Shown: in pieces, positions 16,793 through 25,697 of the stretch
How positions within the stretch are numbered: position 1 is the stretch's first letter
Layout: each line of letters starts with the position of its first letter
Assembly: GCA_021794175.1 (NCBI GenBank)
Contig: JAJYRI010000003.1
Span: 32,441 to 96,440 of the forward strand
Direction of reading: 5' to 3'
Length of the DNA stretch: 64,000 bases
DNA from: a bacterium
Lineage (GTDB): Bacteria; Vulcanimicrobiota; Vulcanimicrobiia; Vulcanimicrobiales; Vulcanimicrobiaceae
Position numbers and translations under genes: made by a program
Notes under the pieces: model-generated
Databases searched by the model: none
What the model was told of the DNA's origin: nothing
Seen by the model: the letters and a program-made list of their open reading frames with translations, nothing else

Positions 16793-18475
16793 ATGCTGGC
16801 ATCGATCGTCGCGCTCTCCGCGTCCCTAGCTTCGACCACGCCGCCGTGCCGCGTTCCAAAGCACGAGGCCGCGATCATGGAGGAGTTCGCGCGCGCGAAC
16901 TCCGGCGATGCGGATCTTGCCATCTACAATCTCTCGGATGGCTCGCAAACGTGCGATATTCGACTGCCGGGCGGCCCGGCTCCGGTCGTCGCGGTCGCTC
17001 GCGACGGTACGATATTCGCCGCGATACAACCGCACAAAAACACCGATTTCACGACCGACATGGGGCATCTGAGCGTCTTTAGCCCCGACGGTCGATTAAT
17101 TCATCGCGTATACGATGGGATGCGGGGAATATCGGGCGTCCAGCTCGATTCCCGGGGGCACCTGTTCGTCGACGACAGCGACTATCCCATCGTCGACGGC
17201 ACGGACGTGCGGGTACCGCAAACCTTCACCATGTACAACGCGAAGACGTTGCGTAAGATCCGATCATTCGATCTCGGTCGGCACTGGTTCGATGCGGCCG
17301 TCTCTTCGGACGGCCGGTATCTCGCGGTCTCGTACGATATCACACGCGATAGTGGTCGCGTTGACATCATCGATCCGTCAAGCGGAAAGATCATGCGCCG
17401 GATATCCGTTCCCGCCGAGAGTGTAGGGTTCCGGGGATCGAAGCTCTACGTTGAGTCGCAGGTTGGGAGCTTCGTGATTGCACTACCCAATGGCATGCCC
17501 CGGCGCGCTCGCAAACTCCGCGAGGATGCGTCGACAGTCATCGACGGCGTCGCCTATACACAGCATTTCGGGCCGTTCGTGATGCCGGGACAGGGTATCG
17601 AAACCGACGACTTCACGCGCCGCGATCTGGCAACCGGTAAGGCCCTACCGACAATTCACGCTCACGGAGTCGCGGATTTCCCGATGATTAGCAGCCCATC
17701 CGCGCATGCGGTGAGGGCGACTCCTGGACCCGAAGTCGCCCCGCCGGTATTTCCAAGCATCGCCGCGCTCGAACGGACGGAGGCTTCGGCGCACGGTATC
17801 ACCTTTGACGACTCCGTGCGGCATCGCCATTACACCTATCTCGGCGATCTTGCCCGAATAGATATCCCGGAAAAGCACCTCTTCGTGCTCGTGGATTGCG
17901 CAGCGCACGTGGCCGTTGTGGCCAGCACGGCGCTGCGCACCTACACCACCTACTCGATCGATCCGGCACCATCGGTGACGCCGAACCCGCTGCCATCGCG
18001 ATTCACGGGAGGCACCCCTCTGGTATGGCGCATCCAATCGATCGCGTCAAAGCACTTCCATTCGCCCGATGCGACGCTCGGTTACCGCTTGGTGAGTGTA
18101 TCGAGGACGGCGAACGCACTGTTGCCCACCGAACTCAATGAGCGCGAGTACGCGGTAACCGAGGCCGGATACCCATCCTGCGCGACGCGCACGTTCTTGG
18201 GAGAGCCGCTCCCGGTCGAGCCTCAACGACTCTTCGATCTGACCGATGTCGCCTCGAACATGCTCCGGGAAATGAGGCCGGCCATCCACCTTGAGGGATC
18301 GCCGCCTCCGCTTCCGCGCGGAGCGATTCTCGTACACGCCGAAGGCGTTCGACGGGATGGGACGATCGAGGTGGCCGTCGACGTGCGGAACCTCCGTCGC
18401 ATCGGCTCCGCCGAGGCGTTGCAAACGTTCGTGATTCCGGCCGGCTACACCCAGCAGTTCTGGCCGCAGTACTGA
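16793..18475 (+). CDS. Secreted beta-propeller-like protein of unknown function
   Basis: About 560 residues from ATG 16793, preceded by AGGGAAG; the frame is open upstream but unconvincing. The N-terminus MLASIVALSASLASTTPPC looks like a signal sequence. The first half repeats short blade-like units (VVAVARDGTIFAA, HLSVFSPDGRLIHRVYDG, ISGVQLDSRGHLFVDD, AAVSSDGRYLAVSYD), the pattern of YncE or quinoprotein propellers. The C-terminal 200 residues lack that pattern. No metal or cofactor ligand set is evident. The TGA overlaps the ATG of the next gene (TGATG), so the two are coupled. Confidence 0.65.
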   Translation: MLASIVALSASLASTTPPCRVPKHEAAIMEEFARANSGDADLAIYNLSDGSQTCDIRLPGGPAPVVAVARDGTIFAAIQPHKNTDFTTDMGHLSVFSPDGRLIHRVYDGMRGISGVQLDSRGHLFVDDSDYPIVDGTDVRVPQTFTMYNAKTLRKIRSFDLGRHWFDAAVSSDGRYLAVSYDITRDSGRVDIIDPSSGKIMRRISVPAESVGFRGSKLYVESQVGSFVIALPNGMPRRARKLREDASTVIDGVAYTQHFGPFVMPGQGIETDDFTRRDLATGKALPTIHAHGVADFPMISSPSAHAVRATPGPEVAPPVFPSIAALERTEASAHGITFDDSVRHRHYTYLGDLARIDIPEKHLFVLVDCAAHVAVVASTALRTYTTYSIDPAPSVTPNPLPSRFTGGTPLVWRIQSIASKHFHSPDATLGYRLVSVSRTANALLPTELNEREYAVTEAGYPSCATRTFLGEPLPVEPQRLFDLTDVASNMLREMRPAIHLEGSPPPLPRGAILVHAEGVRRDGTIEVAVDVRNLRRIGSAEALQTFVIPAGYTQQFWPQY

Positions 18476-19560
18476 TGCGACCGATCGCTTGCGCATTGGC
18501 GCTGCTCGCCACGGTCGTATTTCTGGGCGCCACGCAATCGTGGCAGCCCTCCCTTGCAGAGATGGTTGCTCTCAAGCACCTGGCGCTCGAACATGGCCCC
18601 GCGATCCACTACATCGCGAAGCCTCCGTCGCAGATGCCTTCGTTCGATCGCATCGTGTTCTATCCCGGCGATGCCGACCCCGGTTGGATCTGGTTGAATC
18701 GCAGTGAAAGCACCTCGCCCATGCATCGGCGAGCGTTGAACAATGCACTCATCCTTGCCGCCATGGATTCGGGCGTGGCGGGCAAGCGATGGAAGCATTA
18801 CTACGATGCGCTCGAAGCGCGAGACCGCGACCAACCGCGAGATGCAGCCGATCCCTATCGCTACCGTCAGGCGTTTCTTCGCGAACTCGACACCAGACTC
18901 TCGGCGTTAGCCCCACCGTTCCCACCGGCTTCCGATGAGGCGTCGGTGGACAAGGAGGCATCGAGCTTTAGCGATCACGACCTCTCGCTGCTCATACGTG
19001 GTGTGTTCGTGACGCCGGTCACAGCGAAGGCCGGGAGACTTCCGGCGGGCATGCTCGCGCGCTACGACGGGAGATTGGGCCTGGGCAACTACGTCATCGA
19101 AAACAGCCAACTCATCGACGACTACGTCTTCTATACCGACCAGGTGCCGCCGGGAAGCGAGGATGCGGTGCTCGGTGCGTACTTCCAAGCGGTCGTCGAT
19201 AGCGGGGGAGCGGGCCCAGCTCTCAAGGAGCGTTACGATCGCGCCGCCGACAAATCCGCGTTCGGCCTTGCCCTCGCTAAAGCGTACGATCTAGAAAACG
19301 AACGCACGGAGGCGCGCTCCCGCGCCGAGATCGCTTGGATGCAAACGTCCCTGCGCCCTGGAATGAGCTCTAAGGCGGTGGATGCTCTCCTACGCACTCG
19401 GCATCTCGCTCTGACCTATGGACACCAGTCCGGCTCCATTGAGCTTCCGATGCGGTCGAGCCTCGTGTGCGGCACCTCCATCACCGTCATTGTCCGCTTC
19501 GATCGACGGTGGCGCGTGCGTGATGTGGAGCAACAGCCTCCCTACACCGCGTGCATGTAA
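18475..19560 (+). CDS. Secreted protein of unknown function, coupled to the propeller gene
   Basis: 361 residues. A signal peptide (RPIACALALLATVVFLGA) is followed by a mostly helical protein rich in Arg, Asp and Tyr. Near the C-terminus MQTSLRPGMSSKAVDALL looks like the short helical lead of SmpA/OmlA-type (BLIP-fold) repeats, followed by a two-strand end with two cysteines (SSLVCGTSITVIVRFD and TACM) that could be disulphide-linked. No enzymatic motif is seen. The 1-nt overlap with the upstream gene implies a shared envelope role. Confidence 0.6.
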   Translation: MRPIACALALLATVVFLGATQSWQPSLAEMVALKHLALEHGPAIHYIAKPPSQMPSFDRIVFYPGDADPGWIWLNRSESTSPMHRRALNNALILAAMDSGVAGKRWKHYYDALEARDRDQPRDAADPYRYRQAFLRELDTRLSALAPPFPPASDEASVDKEASSFSDHDLSLLIRGVFVTPVTAKAGRLPAGMLARYDGRLGLGNYVIENSQLIDDYVFYTDQVPPGSEDAVLGAYFQAVVDSGGAGPALKERYDRAADKSAFGLALAKAYDLENERTEARSRAEIAWMQTSLRPGMSSKAVDALLRTRHLALTYGHQSGSIELPMRSSLVCGTSITVIVRFDRRWRVRDVEQQPPYTACM

Positions 19561-19574
19561 GGCAGCGGTACGCA

Positions 19575-20060
19575 ATGCACGGAGAATCGGAGGAGCAAAC
19601 GACGAAGCACCTTCAACCGCAGTGTAATCAGATGAACATCGTCACCGGCGATGCCGAGGCGTCGCTCCGATTCTATCGCAAGCTCGGCGTCGAAATATCA
19701 GATAACGCAATCTGGAAGTCGGAACCGGGGATTCATCACGTTACGGCGCAGCGATCTTCGCAGGCCGGTGGTGCCGATGTCGACATCGATAGCGTTACTT
19801 TCGCGCGCGAATGGAACAGGGGCTGGAAGGGCGAGAGAGACGTTGCGGGGCGCGTGGTTATCGGATTCGAGGTGCCCTCGCGTACCGACGTGGACGCGAT
19901 CTACGACGAGATGACTGCGGCCGGTTATCCTGGTTTGCAACCACCCTATGATGCGATTTGGGGAGCACGCTACACCGTCGTTGAGGACCCCGACGGTATC
20001 GCTGTAGGAATTATGAGCCCGGTTTCTGCGGATCGCAGATCGCCACCGCCAAGCATCTAA
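19575..20060 (+). CDS. VOC (glyoxalase/bleomycin-resistance) superfamily protein
   Basis: 161 residues from ATG 19575; an internal ATG at 19632 is also possible. The VOC fold is recognised from MNIVTGDAEASLRFYRKLGV, the second half FEVPSRTDVDAIYDEMTAAG, and the terminal RYTVVEDPDGIAVGIMSP. VOC proteins bind a divalent metal and either detoxify or sequester small molecules; the usual His/Glu metal ligands are not all obvious here, so activity is uncertain. Its stop overlaps an antisense CBS-domain remnant at 20057. Confidence 0.75.
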   Translation: MHGESEEQTTKHLQPQCNQMNIVTGDAEASLRFYRKLGVEISDNAIWKSEPGIHHVTAQRSSQAGGADVDIDSVTFAREWNRGWKGERDVAGRVVIGFEVPSRTDVDAIYDEMTAAGYPGLQPPYDAIWGARYTVVEDPDGIAVGIMSPVSADRRSPPPSI

Positions 20061-20287
20061 ACGGAGATCACGCTGCGGTACGCGGCAAGAAGATCGCGGC
20101 GCGTGAAGACGCCTACGAGTTCGCCGTCCGCCATGACCGAGAGAACTGGGGCGCAAAGATCCGGCATGAGTGTGGCAGCGCGTTCGAGCGTGCCGCCTGG
20201 ACTCAATACACCTGGAGCAGGCGAGGTAATCGTTGCGACGGTACGCCCCTCCCAGTTGCCGGCTACGAGCGTATGCGAGATCGCCTT
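20057..20287 (-). pseudogene. C-terminal remnant of a CBS-domain protein
   Basis: Read on the minus strand, 76 codons encode the end of a CBS module: TVATITSPAPGVLSPGGT, then LERAATLMPD, then the diagnostic VMADGELVGVFTRRDLLA before the stop. An in-frame TAA (20288-20290) lies directly upstream, and RNase P RNA begins at 20330. No plausible initiation codon precedes the homologous part, so the N-terminal portion has been lost. It is best read as a decaying fragment left by rearrangement next to rnpB. Confidence 0.6.
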
Positions 20288-20329
20288 TTATTTGGTCACT
20301 CTGCCGATATTACAAGCAATCAGCAATGG

Positions 20330-20680
20330 AACGTAACGGGCGACCGCAGAAGGCCAGCCCGATGGCAGGCAGCCGGCGCGAAAGGCGCGTACCCTCCCCA
20401 GGCGGAGGGTGCCGGACGATCGCGCCGTGGATGCGGCGAGGAAAGTCCGGGCTTCAGCGGGCAGGATGCAGGCTAACGGCCTGTCGGGGTAACTCGAAGG
20501 AAAGTGCCACAGAAACATACCGCCGGCGGCGCGAGCCGCGGGTAAGGGTGAAATCGTGAGGTAAGAGCTCACGGAGGCCTACGGTGACGTAGCCTCGCGG
20601 TAAACCCCATCCGAAGCAAGACCGCTCGATACCTGTCGCTTGCGGCAGGCGGGTCGCCCACCCGGCTCGAGTTACGTTGC
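20330..20680 (+). ncRNA. rnpB: RNase P RNA (bacterial type A)
   Basis: The conserved core elements are present in order: GAGGAAAGTCCGGGCT (CR I), GGGTAACTCGAAGGAAAGTG with CCACAGAAACATACCG (CR II/III), GGTAAGGGTGAAA, GGTAAGAGCTCACGG, and GGTAAACCCCATCCGAAGCA (CR IV/V). Helix P1 can be formed by AACGTAAC (20330-20337) with GTTACGTT (20671-20678), which sets the ends. The RNA is the catalytic subunit that matures tRNA 5' ends. About 350 nt is normal. Confidence 0.95.
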
Positions 20681-20851
20681 ATCGAGGCGCACGGAGACGC
20701 GCGCCCCAGAGAGATGATCGTCGCCTGCATGACCTGCAGGTACAGAATCCGGCTTATAGGCACGCCTCCGCACGCGCAACCTTCCAGGGCCGACGCCGCG
20801 TTGGTACGAAAAGAATCATCCCCTCCCCGCACTCCAGCGTTAGGATCCATC

Positions 20852-21262
20852 ATGAGCGAGCAGACCTTCACTCCCGATATCACCGTCGATCAGGCTTTCA
20901 AAATGCATGCCGGGGCGCGTCGCGTCTTCGCGCGTTTCCACCTCGGCGGCTGCAGCAATTGTGCCATTAGCGAATCGCACACCATCGGCGCGGTCAGCGA
21001 AGATTACGGCATCCCCTTGCCGATGCTGCTCGATGCGCTCAACGCGCTCTGGGATCAAGGCTCGCTCGCGATCGGCGATAAAGTACGCATTCCCGAGGAA
21101 CTGCGCGCGAAAATCCCCCAACTCGCCAACGTCCCGGAGACCGGCACGATCGTCGGCGTCGAGAGCGGCGCCTACACCGCAGAGTTCGGTGAGGTTCGCC
21201 TCCAAGGGCTCGCCGAGGATTTCATTCCCTTTGAAGCAAGCGCCGAAAAGGCGACCGCGTAA
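20852..21262 (+). CDS. DUF1858-domain protein with a redox-type CxxC
   Basis: 136 residues from ATG 20852; the frame is open upstream but has no good start and overlaps the tail of rnpB. The first 65 residues match DUF1858 (ITVDQAFKMHAGARRVFARF, then GGCSNCAISESHTIGAV), a domain linked to hybrid-cluster and NifU-like redox proteins with a CxxC. The remainder (VRIPEELRAKIPQLANV, then TGTIVGVESG) is a lineage-specific small beta domain. A cytosolic thiol or Fe-S related role is likely, but the partner is unknown. It converges on the DUF2203 gene. Confidence 0.75.
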   Translation: MSEQTFTPDITVDQAFKMHAGARRVFARFHLGGCSNCAISESHTIGAVSEDYGIPLPMLLDALNALWDQGSLAIGDKVRIPEELRAKIPQLANVPETGTIVGVESGAYTAEFGEVRLQGLAEDFIPFEASAEKATA

Positions 21263-21284
21263 AGGCCGCTCCCCGCGCGCGAGC

Positions 21285-21677
21285 TTAGCTTAACGGGCGG
21301 CGCGATTCAAAGCCTTCGTTCTCGCCGTGCCAATGCGCGACGACCGGCTCGCCGTATTTCCAGCAGAGCCAAATCTGCTCGCCGTGACGCTCGCTCGGAA
21401 AATCGATAAGGCCTAAATCGATATCTTTCACCACGCAGCCGAAGTGTTCGATGCGGTGAATGAGCCGGATGATCTCGATCTTCATCTCGCCGAAGCGCGG
21501 CGTCGGGAGCGTCGAATGCGGCCCCGCGAGCCGGTTGCGGCTCGGGCCGACCCGAAGCTCGGGGTTGGTCGCAAGCAGGTTGATCGCCAACTCACGCCGC
21601 AAGCGCAAGAGCTCCTCGACCAAGGGTTCGATTTTAGCGATGAGGGCGTTTGCCTCGCGTGGAGAAAACAACGACAT
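21285..21677 (-). CDS. DUF2203 family protein
   Basis: 130 residues from ATG 21677. The family pattern is clear: LFSPREANALIAKIEPLVEE, the central helix, GCVVKDIDLGLIDFPSERHG, and LCWKYGEPVVAHWH near the end. DUF2203 proteins are small, cytosolic, helical and of unknown function, common in Firmicutes, Deinococcus and Chloroflexi. The start codon overlaps the divergent rapZ start codon by two bases (shared CATG), so each promoter must lie inside the other gene. Confidence 0.85.
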   Translation of the reverse strand: MSLFSPREANALIAKIEPLVEELLRLRRELAINLLATNPELRVGPSRNRLAGPHSTLPTPRFGEMKIEIIRLIHRIEHFGCVVKDIDLGLIDFPSERHGEQIWLCWKYGEPVVAHWHGENEGFESRRPLS

Positions 21678-22554
21678 GCCGACTCCTGCATCACGGTATC
21701 CCGAGCTCCACCTGGTCATCGCGGCGGGCCTCTCCGGCGCGGGCGTCACGCAGTCGCTCAAGATCCTCGAGGATATCGGCTTCGCCTGCGTCGCCCAACT
21801 TCCCGCCGATCTCCTCGACGCAACCCTCGCGCATTTTTATCAGCGCGGCACGTACCGAGTCGCCCTCTCATTCGCGCTTCCCGACGGCGAGGTCGCAGCG
21901 TTCGTCGCACGGATCGACGCCTTGCGCGCGCAGGTCGCTCGGCTCGACGTCCTCTTCCTGGAGGCCGGGGAGCGTGCGCTCGTCGGGCGATTCAGCGAGA
22001 CGCGGCGCCGCCATCGCTTGAGCCCCGGGGTCACGCTCAGCGAAGCGATCGAACGCGAGCGGACGGCGCTCGCACCGATCCACGATCTCGCCACGACGAC
22101 GATCGAGACCGACGCAATGACGCTCTCGCAACTCCGCGCCCGCGTCACCAGCGCCGTGGGTAGCGGCCTCGGCGGCCCGCTCGAGGTGACGTTCCTTGCG
22201 TTCGGCTTCAAGTACGGTCTACCGCCCGAGCTCGATCTGCTCCTCGACGTGCGCTTTCTCGCCAATCCGAATTACGATCCCGCGTTGCGCGAGCGACTCG
22301 GCAGCGATCCGGCGGTCGCACGATTTATCGAAGGCGACGATACCTTGGAACCCTTCCTTCAACGTGCCCGCGATCTCATCGGCTTTCTTCTTCCGCTCTA
22401 TCGACGCGAAGGAAAATCGCGCGTCACGATCGGTATCGGATGCACCGGCGGACGACATCGGTCGCTCTACGTCGCGCGTCGTCTCAGTGCGGCCTGCGCC
22501 GAGGGCAGCGCCGGCTTGGAATGCAACGTCGCAGCGCGGGATATCGGCCGCTGA
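21676..22554 (+). CDS. rapZ: RapZ/YvcJ family protein with a degenerate P-loop
   Basis: 292 residues, normal length. The C-terminal RapZ domain is well conserved (FLAFGFKYGLPPELDLLLDV, NPNYDP, LPLYRREGKSRVTIGIGC, TGGRHRSLYVARRL). The N-terminal kinase-like domain keeps the surroundings but not the chemistry. The Walker A, normally GLSGAGKS, reads GLSGAGVT at residues 18-25, and the following DNLP motif reads AQLP. RapZ binds glmZ RNA and cell-wall sugar signals in E. coli; YvcJ is an NTPase. Here nucleotide binding is probably lost. The stop overlaps the yvcK start as TGATG. Confidence 0.88.
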   Translation: MPTPASRYPELHLVIAAGLSGAGVTQSLKILEDIGFACVAQLPADLLDATLAHFYQRGTYRVALSFALPDGEVAAFVARIDALRAQVARLDVLFLEAGERALVGRFSETRRRHRLSPGVTLSEAIERERTALAPIHDLATTTIETDAMTLSQLRARVTSAVGSGLGGPLEVTFLAFGFKYGLPPELDLLLDVRFLANPNYDPALRERLGSDPAVARFIEGDDTLEPFLQRARDLIGFLLPLYRREGKSRVTIGIGCTGGRHRSLYVARRLSAACAEGSAGLECNVAARDIGR

Positions 22555-23879
22555 TGCGCTCGCGGATCCTCACCGGTGCGCAATGGATTCTCCCGGGCTT
22601 CGGCATCAAGCGCTGGATGTTCGTTGCACTTCTCGGCTTGTTCTTCGTTCTCGATGCGGCAAATCGCATCGTCGTGGCATCCGGCGTCCACATCCGCCTC
22701 GACGAGATGCTCGATGCATTCGTCGTCGATCTCATGCCGCCGTCTTTCCTGACGACGGCGTTTATCGTTATCGGGGTCACGTTGATGGCGCTCGGACTCT
22801 ACTTCAGTGTACGCGCCGTCGCGCGCTCGGCCCGCGAACCGCGCACCGATCCACTCGGACGGCTCCGGCGCTTTAAGCTCGCCCAAGGCTATAAAATCGT
22901 CGCGATCGGCGGCGGCACCGGACTGTCGACGCTGCTGCGCGGGCTGAAGGCGCATACCAGTAATCTCACCGCCGTCGTTACCGTTAGCGACGACGGCGGA
23001 TCGTCGGGGCGCCTACAAAAGGAACTCGGCGTCCTCCCGCCGGGTGATATCCGCAACTGCCTGGTCGCACTCGCCGATGATGAAGCACTGGTGACCGATC
23101 TTTTCCGTTATCGTTTCTCCGATGGCGAAGGGCTCGAAGGGCACTCATTCGGCAACCTCTTCATCGCGGCAATGACCGGCATTACGGGAAACTTCGATAG
23201 CGCGATTAAGGAGTCGAGCCGCGTCCTTAGCGTTGTCGGACGCGTGCTTCCCTCGACGCTGCGCTTTGCGACGCTCTGCGCCGAACTCGACGACGGTACG
23301 ATCCTTCGCGGCGAATCGGAGGTCGGCAAGAGCCCGCGCCCGATCGCCCGTCTCTTTCTCGATCCCGCCGACGTAAAGCCGCTCGATGAAGTCGTCGAAG
23401 CGATACGCGATGCCGACGCAATCGTGCTCGGCCCCGGCTCGCTCTTCACATCGATTCTACCGAATCTCCTCATCGACCGGATCGCTTCGGAGATCGCTGC
23501 CGCGCACGCCGTGAAGATCTACGTTTGCAACGTGATGACGCAGCCCGGCGAGACCGGAGCGATGAGCGCGTCACAACACGTCGCCGCGCTACAGAAATAC
23601 GGCGGAGCAAAGATCTGCGACTATGCGCTGGTCAACGCGCAGCGGCCGCGCCGGCTTCTCGATCTCTACGCCGTCGAGGGGCAGCTCCCCGTCGAGAATG
23701 ACGAGTCGGCGATTCGCGCGCTCGGCGTCGAGCCGATCGTTGCTGCGGTCATGAGTGAATCCGAGCACGTGCGCCACGATCCCGAGCGGCTCGCCGAGGC
23801 GGTTATCGAAACGATCGACCGCGTGGTGGCGAAGAGGGCGTCGCTGTTCCGGGGGTCGGCGGTTTCGTTGCCACGCTGA
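22554..23879 (+). CDS. yvcK: YvcK/GlmR (CofD-like) family protein with an N-terminal membrane domain
   Basis: 441 residues. The first 120 contain two membrane segments (about 22-40 and 65-85) absent from Bacillus YvcK. The CofD-like domain follows: KIVAIGGGTGLSTLLRGLK, VVTVSDDGGSSGRLQ, LPPGDIRNCLVAL, EGHSFGNLFIAAM, then DAIVLGPGSLFTSILPNLL and CNVMTQPGET. YvcK/GlmR binds UDP-GlcNAc and controls carbon flow to the cell wall. It is translationally coupled to rapZ, an ancient pairing, and a whiA gene that often follows is not here. Confidence 0.9.
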   Translation: MRSRILTGAQWILPGFGIKRWMFVALLGLFFVLDAANRIVVASGVHIRLDEMLDAFVVDLMPPSFLTTAFIVIGVTLMALGLYFSVRAVARSAREPRTDPLGRLRRFKLAQGYKIVAIGGGTGLSTLLRGLKAHTSNLTAVVTVSDDGGSSGRLQKELGVLPPGDIRNCLVALADDEALVTDLFRYRFSDGEGLEGHSFGNLFIAAMTGITGNFDSAIKESSRVLSVVGRVLPSTLRFATLCAELDDGTILRGESEVGKSPRPIARLFLDPADVKPLDEVVEAIRDADAIVLGPGSLFTSILPNLLIDRIASEIAAAHAVKIYVCNVMTQPGETGAMSASQHVAALQKYGGAKICDYALVNAQRPRRLLDLYAVEGQLPVENDESAIRALGVEPIVAAVMSESEHVRHDPERLAEAVIETIDRVVAKRASLFRGSAVSLPR

Positions 23880-24201
23880 GCCGAACGACGAGAGCACTCG
23901 GTTTCCCGGGCGTTGCGCTGCCGCTGGAGCTCATCGTCGCGTAGCCCGGGGCCTGCACCGTGTAATCGAAATCTCCGGTCGGGATCTTCGCAAAGGTAAA
24001 GTGACCGGCGGCGTCGCTCGTCGTCGTGAGCACGGTGTCGAGCGTCACGATCGCGCCGGCGATCGGCTGGTTCGTTGCCGCGTCGAGCACGGTCCCCGAG
24101 AGCGAGGCATAGGTAGCACCCGGGGGAAGCGCCCCATCGTTACATCCGCCGAGGATCGCTGCGATTGCGAGAAACGCGATTCCGCGCAGGAGAGCCTTCA
24201 T
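23803..24201 (-). CDS. Lipoprotein with carboxypeptidase-regulatory-like domain
   Basis: 132 residues from ATG 24201. The signal ends in lipobox ILGGC, so the mature protein is probably lipid-anchored. Residues about 30-115 form one CarboxypepD_reg-like beta-sandwich (LSGTVLDAATNQPIAGAI, DAAGHFTFAKIPTGDFDY, VQAPGYATMS). The end is Pro/Thr-rich and overlaps the 3' end of yvcK by 77 nt on the opposite strand. It shares the domain with the DUF4382 lipoprotein at 14305, hinting at a family of small surface lipoproteins in this organism. Confidence 0.75.
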   Translation of the reverse strand: MKALLRGIAFLAIAAILGGCNDGALPPGATYASLSGTVLDAATNQPIAGAIVTLDTVLTTTSDAAGHFTFAKIPTGDFDYTVQAPGYATMSSSGSATPGKPSALVVRLSVATKPPTPGTATPSSPPRGRSFR

Positions 24202-24290
24202 ACCCGATGGATTATCGCGCCGCATGTCGCGCCCCTGCGCGCGGCTCCGACGCAGGCTGCAGGCAGCCGCAGTAAGAAGCCCGAGGCGCT

Positions 24291-25688
24291 ATGCAAACCC
24301 CATCGATCGAACCCGCTCTTCGGCCGGAATACTGCGCCGACGCCCTCGCCGCTATCGGCCATACGCCGCTCGTCCGTCTCAACAGCGTTACCGACGGCGC
24401 ACGCTGCCTCGTTCTGGCCAAGGTTGAATATATGAACCCCGGCGGCAGCATTAAAGACCGACCGGCCGTTGCCATGCTCGAGGCGGCGGAGAAAGCGGGG
24501 TTGCTCAAACCCGGCGGTACGATCGTCGAGCCGACCAGTGGGAATACCGGCAGCGGGCTTGCGATGGCGGCGGCGATACGCGGCTATCGCTGCATCTTGG
24601 TGATGCCCGACAAAATGTCGCGCGAGAAAATCGACCTCCTCAAAGCGTACGGCGCCGAGGTCGTCGTCACGCCGACGAATGTTCCCTCTGATTCCCCCGA
24701 ATCGTACTACGGCGTTGCCAATCGGTTATCGGCGGAGATTGCCGGCGCTTTTCAGCCGAATCAATTTCACAACCATCACAATCCCGACGCCCATTACGCA
24801 ACGACCGGCCCGGAGATCTGGGAGCAGACGCGCGGCACGCTGACGCACTTCGTCGCCGGCATCGGCACCGGCGGTACGATCTCGGGAACAGCCCGCTTCC
24901 TCAAGGAACAAAATCCGAAGATCCACGTCGTCGGTGCAGATCCTGAAGGTTCGATCTATTCCGGCGATACGCCGCGGTCGTATGCCGTCGAAGGAATCGG
25001 GATGAACTATCTCCCCGAGACCGTCGATCTGAAAGTCATCGACGAAATGGTCCGCGTCTCGGATCGCGATTCATTTCTTATGGCGCGCCGCATCACGCGC
25101 GAGGAAGGGCTGCTCGTCGGCGGCTCTTCGGGCACCGCTGCGGTCGCCGCGATCTCCCTCGCGAAATCGCTCCCCGACGATGCGGTGGTCGTCGTCATAT
25201 TCCCGGACTCCGGGCGCGGCTATATGTCGAAGATTTTCAACGACGAGTGGATGATCGCGAACGGCTTCCTCGCCGAAGGAAAGCGGCGGGCGACCGTCGC
25301 CGACGTTCTTCGCAGCAAAACGCCGCTGCCGCCGATGATCGTCCTCGACGAGCGCGAAACGGTACAGCGCGCGCTCGATATTCTCCGGACCTATGAAATT
25401 TCGCAAATTCCCATCATGCGCGGGAAAGAACAGATCGGAAGCGTGAACGATGTCGCCGTCATGCAGGCGGTCTTCGACCGCAGCGACATCGTGCACCGGC
25501 AAGTCGCCGAAGTCATGGGGCGACCCTTCCCTTCGCTCGATAGCGCAGAGCCGTTGGAGAGCGCCTACAAATTACTCACGCTGGCGAACCACGCCATCGT
25601 CGTCACCGATGCCGACGAACCGGTCGGTGTCGTCACGCGGCAGGATATCATCAGTTTTCTCTCCGGCAGCACTGAAGCGGCAGGGTGA
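24291..25688 (+). CDS. cbs: Cystathionine beta-synthase (PLP domain plus CBS pair)
   Basis: 465 residues. The fold II PLP domain has the Schiff-base lysine K55 in NPGGSIKDRP, the substrate loop EPTSGNTGSGLA, and the phosphate loop GIGTGGTISGTA. Residues about 340-460 are two CBS domains (VADVLRSKTPLPPMIVLDE to VGVVTRQDIISFLSG), usually regulatory. The architecture matches bacterial and eukaryotic CBS, which condenses homocysteine with serine (or O-acetylserine) to cystathionine. The next gene, 9 nt downstream, is the matching gamma-lyase, so the pair makes a reverse transsulfuration operon. Confidence 0.92.
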   Translation: MQTPSIEPALRPEYCADALAAIGHTPLVRLNSVTDGARCLVLAKVEYMNPGGSIKDRPAVAMLEAAEKAGLLKPGGTIVEPTSGNTGSGLAMAAAIRGYRCILVMPDKMSREKIDLLKAYGAEVVVTPTNVPSDSPESYYGVANRLSAEIAGAFQPNQFHNHHNPDAHYATTGPEIWEQTRGTLTHFVAGIGTGGTISGTARFLKEQNPKIHVVGADPEGSIYSGDTPRSYAVEGIGMNYLPETVDLKVIDEMVRVSDRDSFLMARRITREEGLLVGGSSGTAAVAAISLAKSLPDDAVVVVIFPDSGRGYMSKIFNDEWMIANGFLAEGKRRATVADVLRSKTPLPPMIVLDERETVQRALDILRTYEISQIPIMRGKEQIGSVNDVAVMQAVFDRSDIVHRQVAEVMGRPFPSLDSAEPLESAYKLLTLANHAIVVTDADEPVGVVTRQDIISFLSGSTEAAG

Positions 25689-25697
25689 CGTTCGCTC

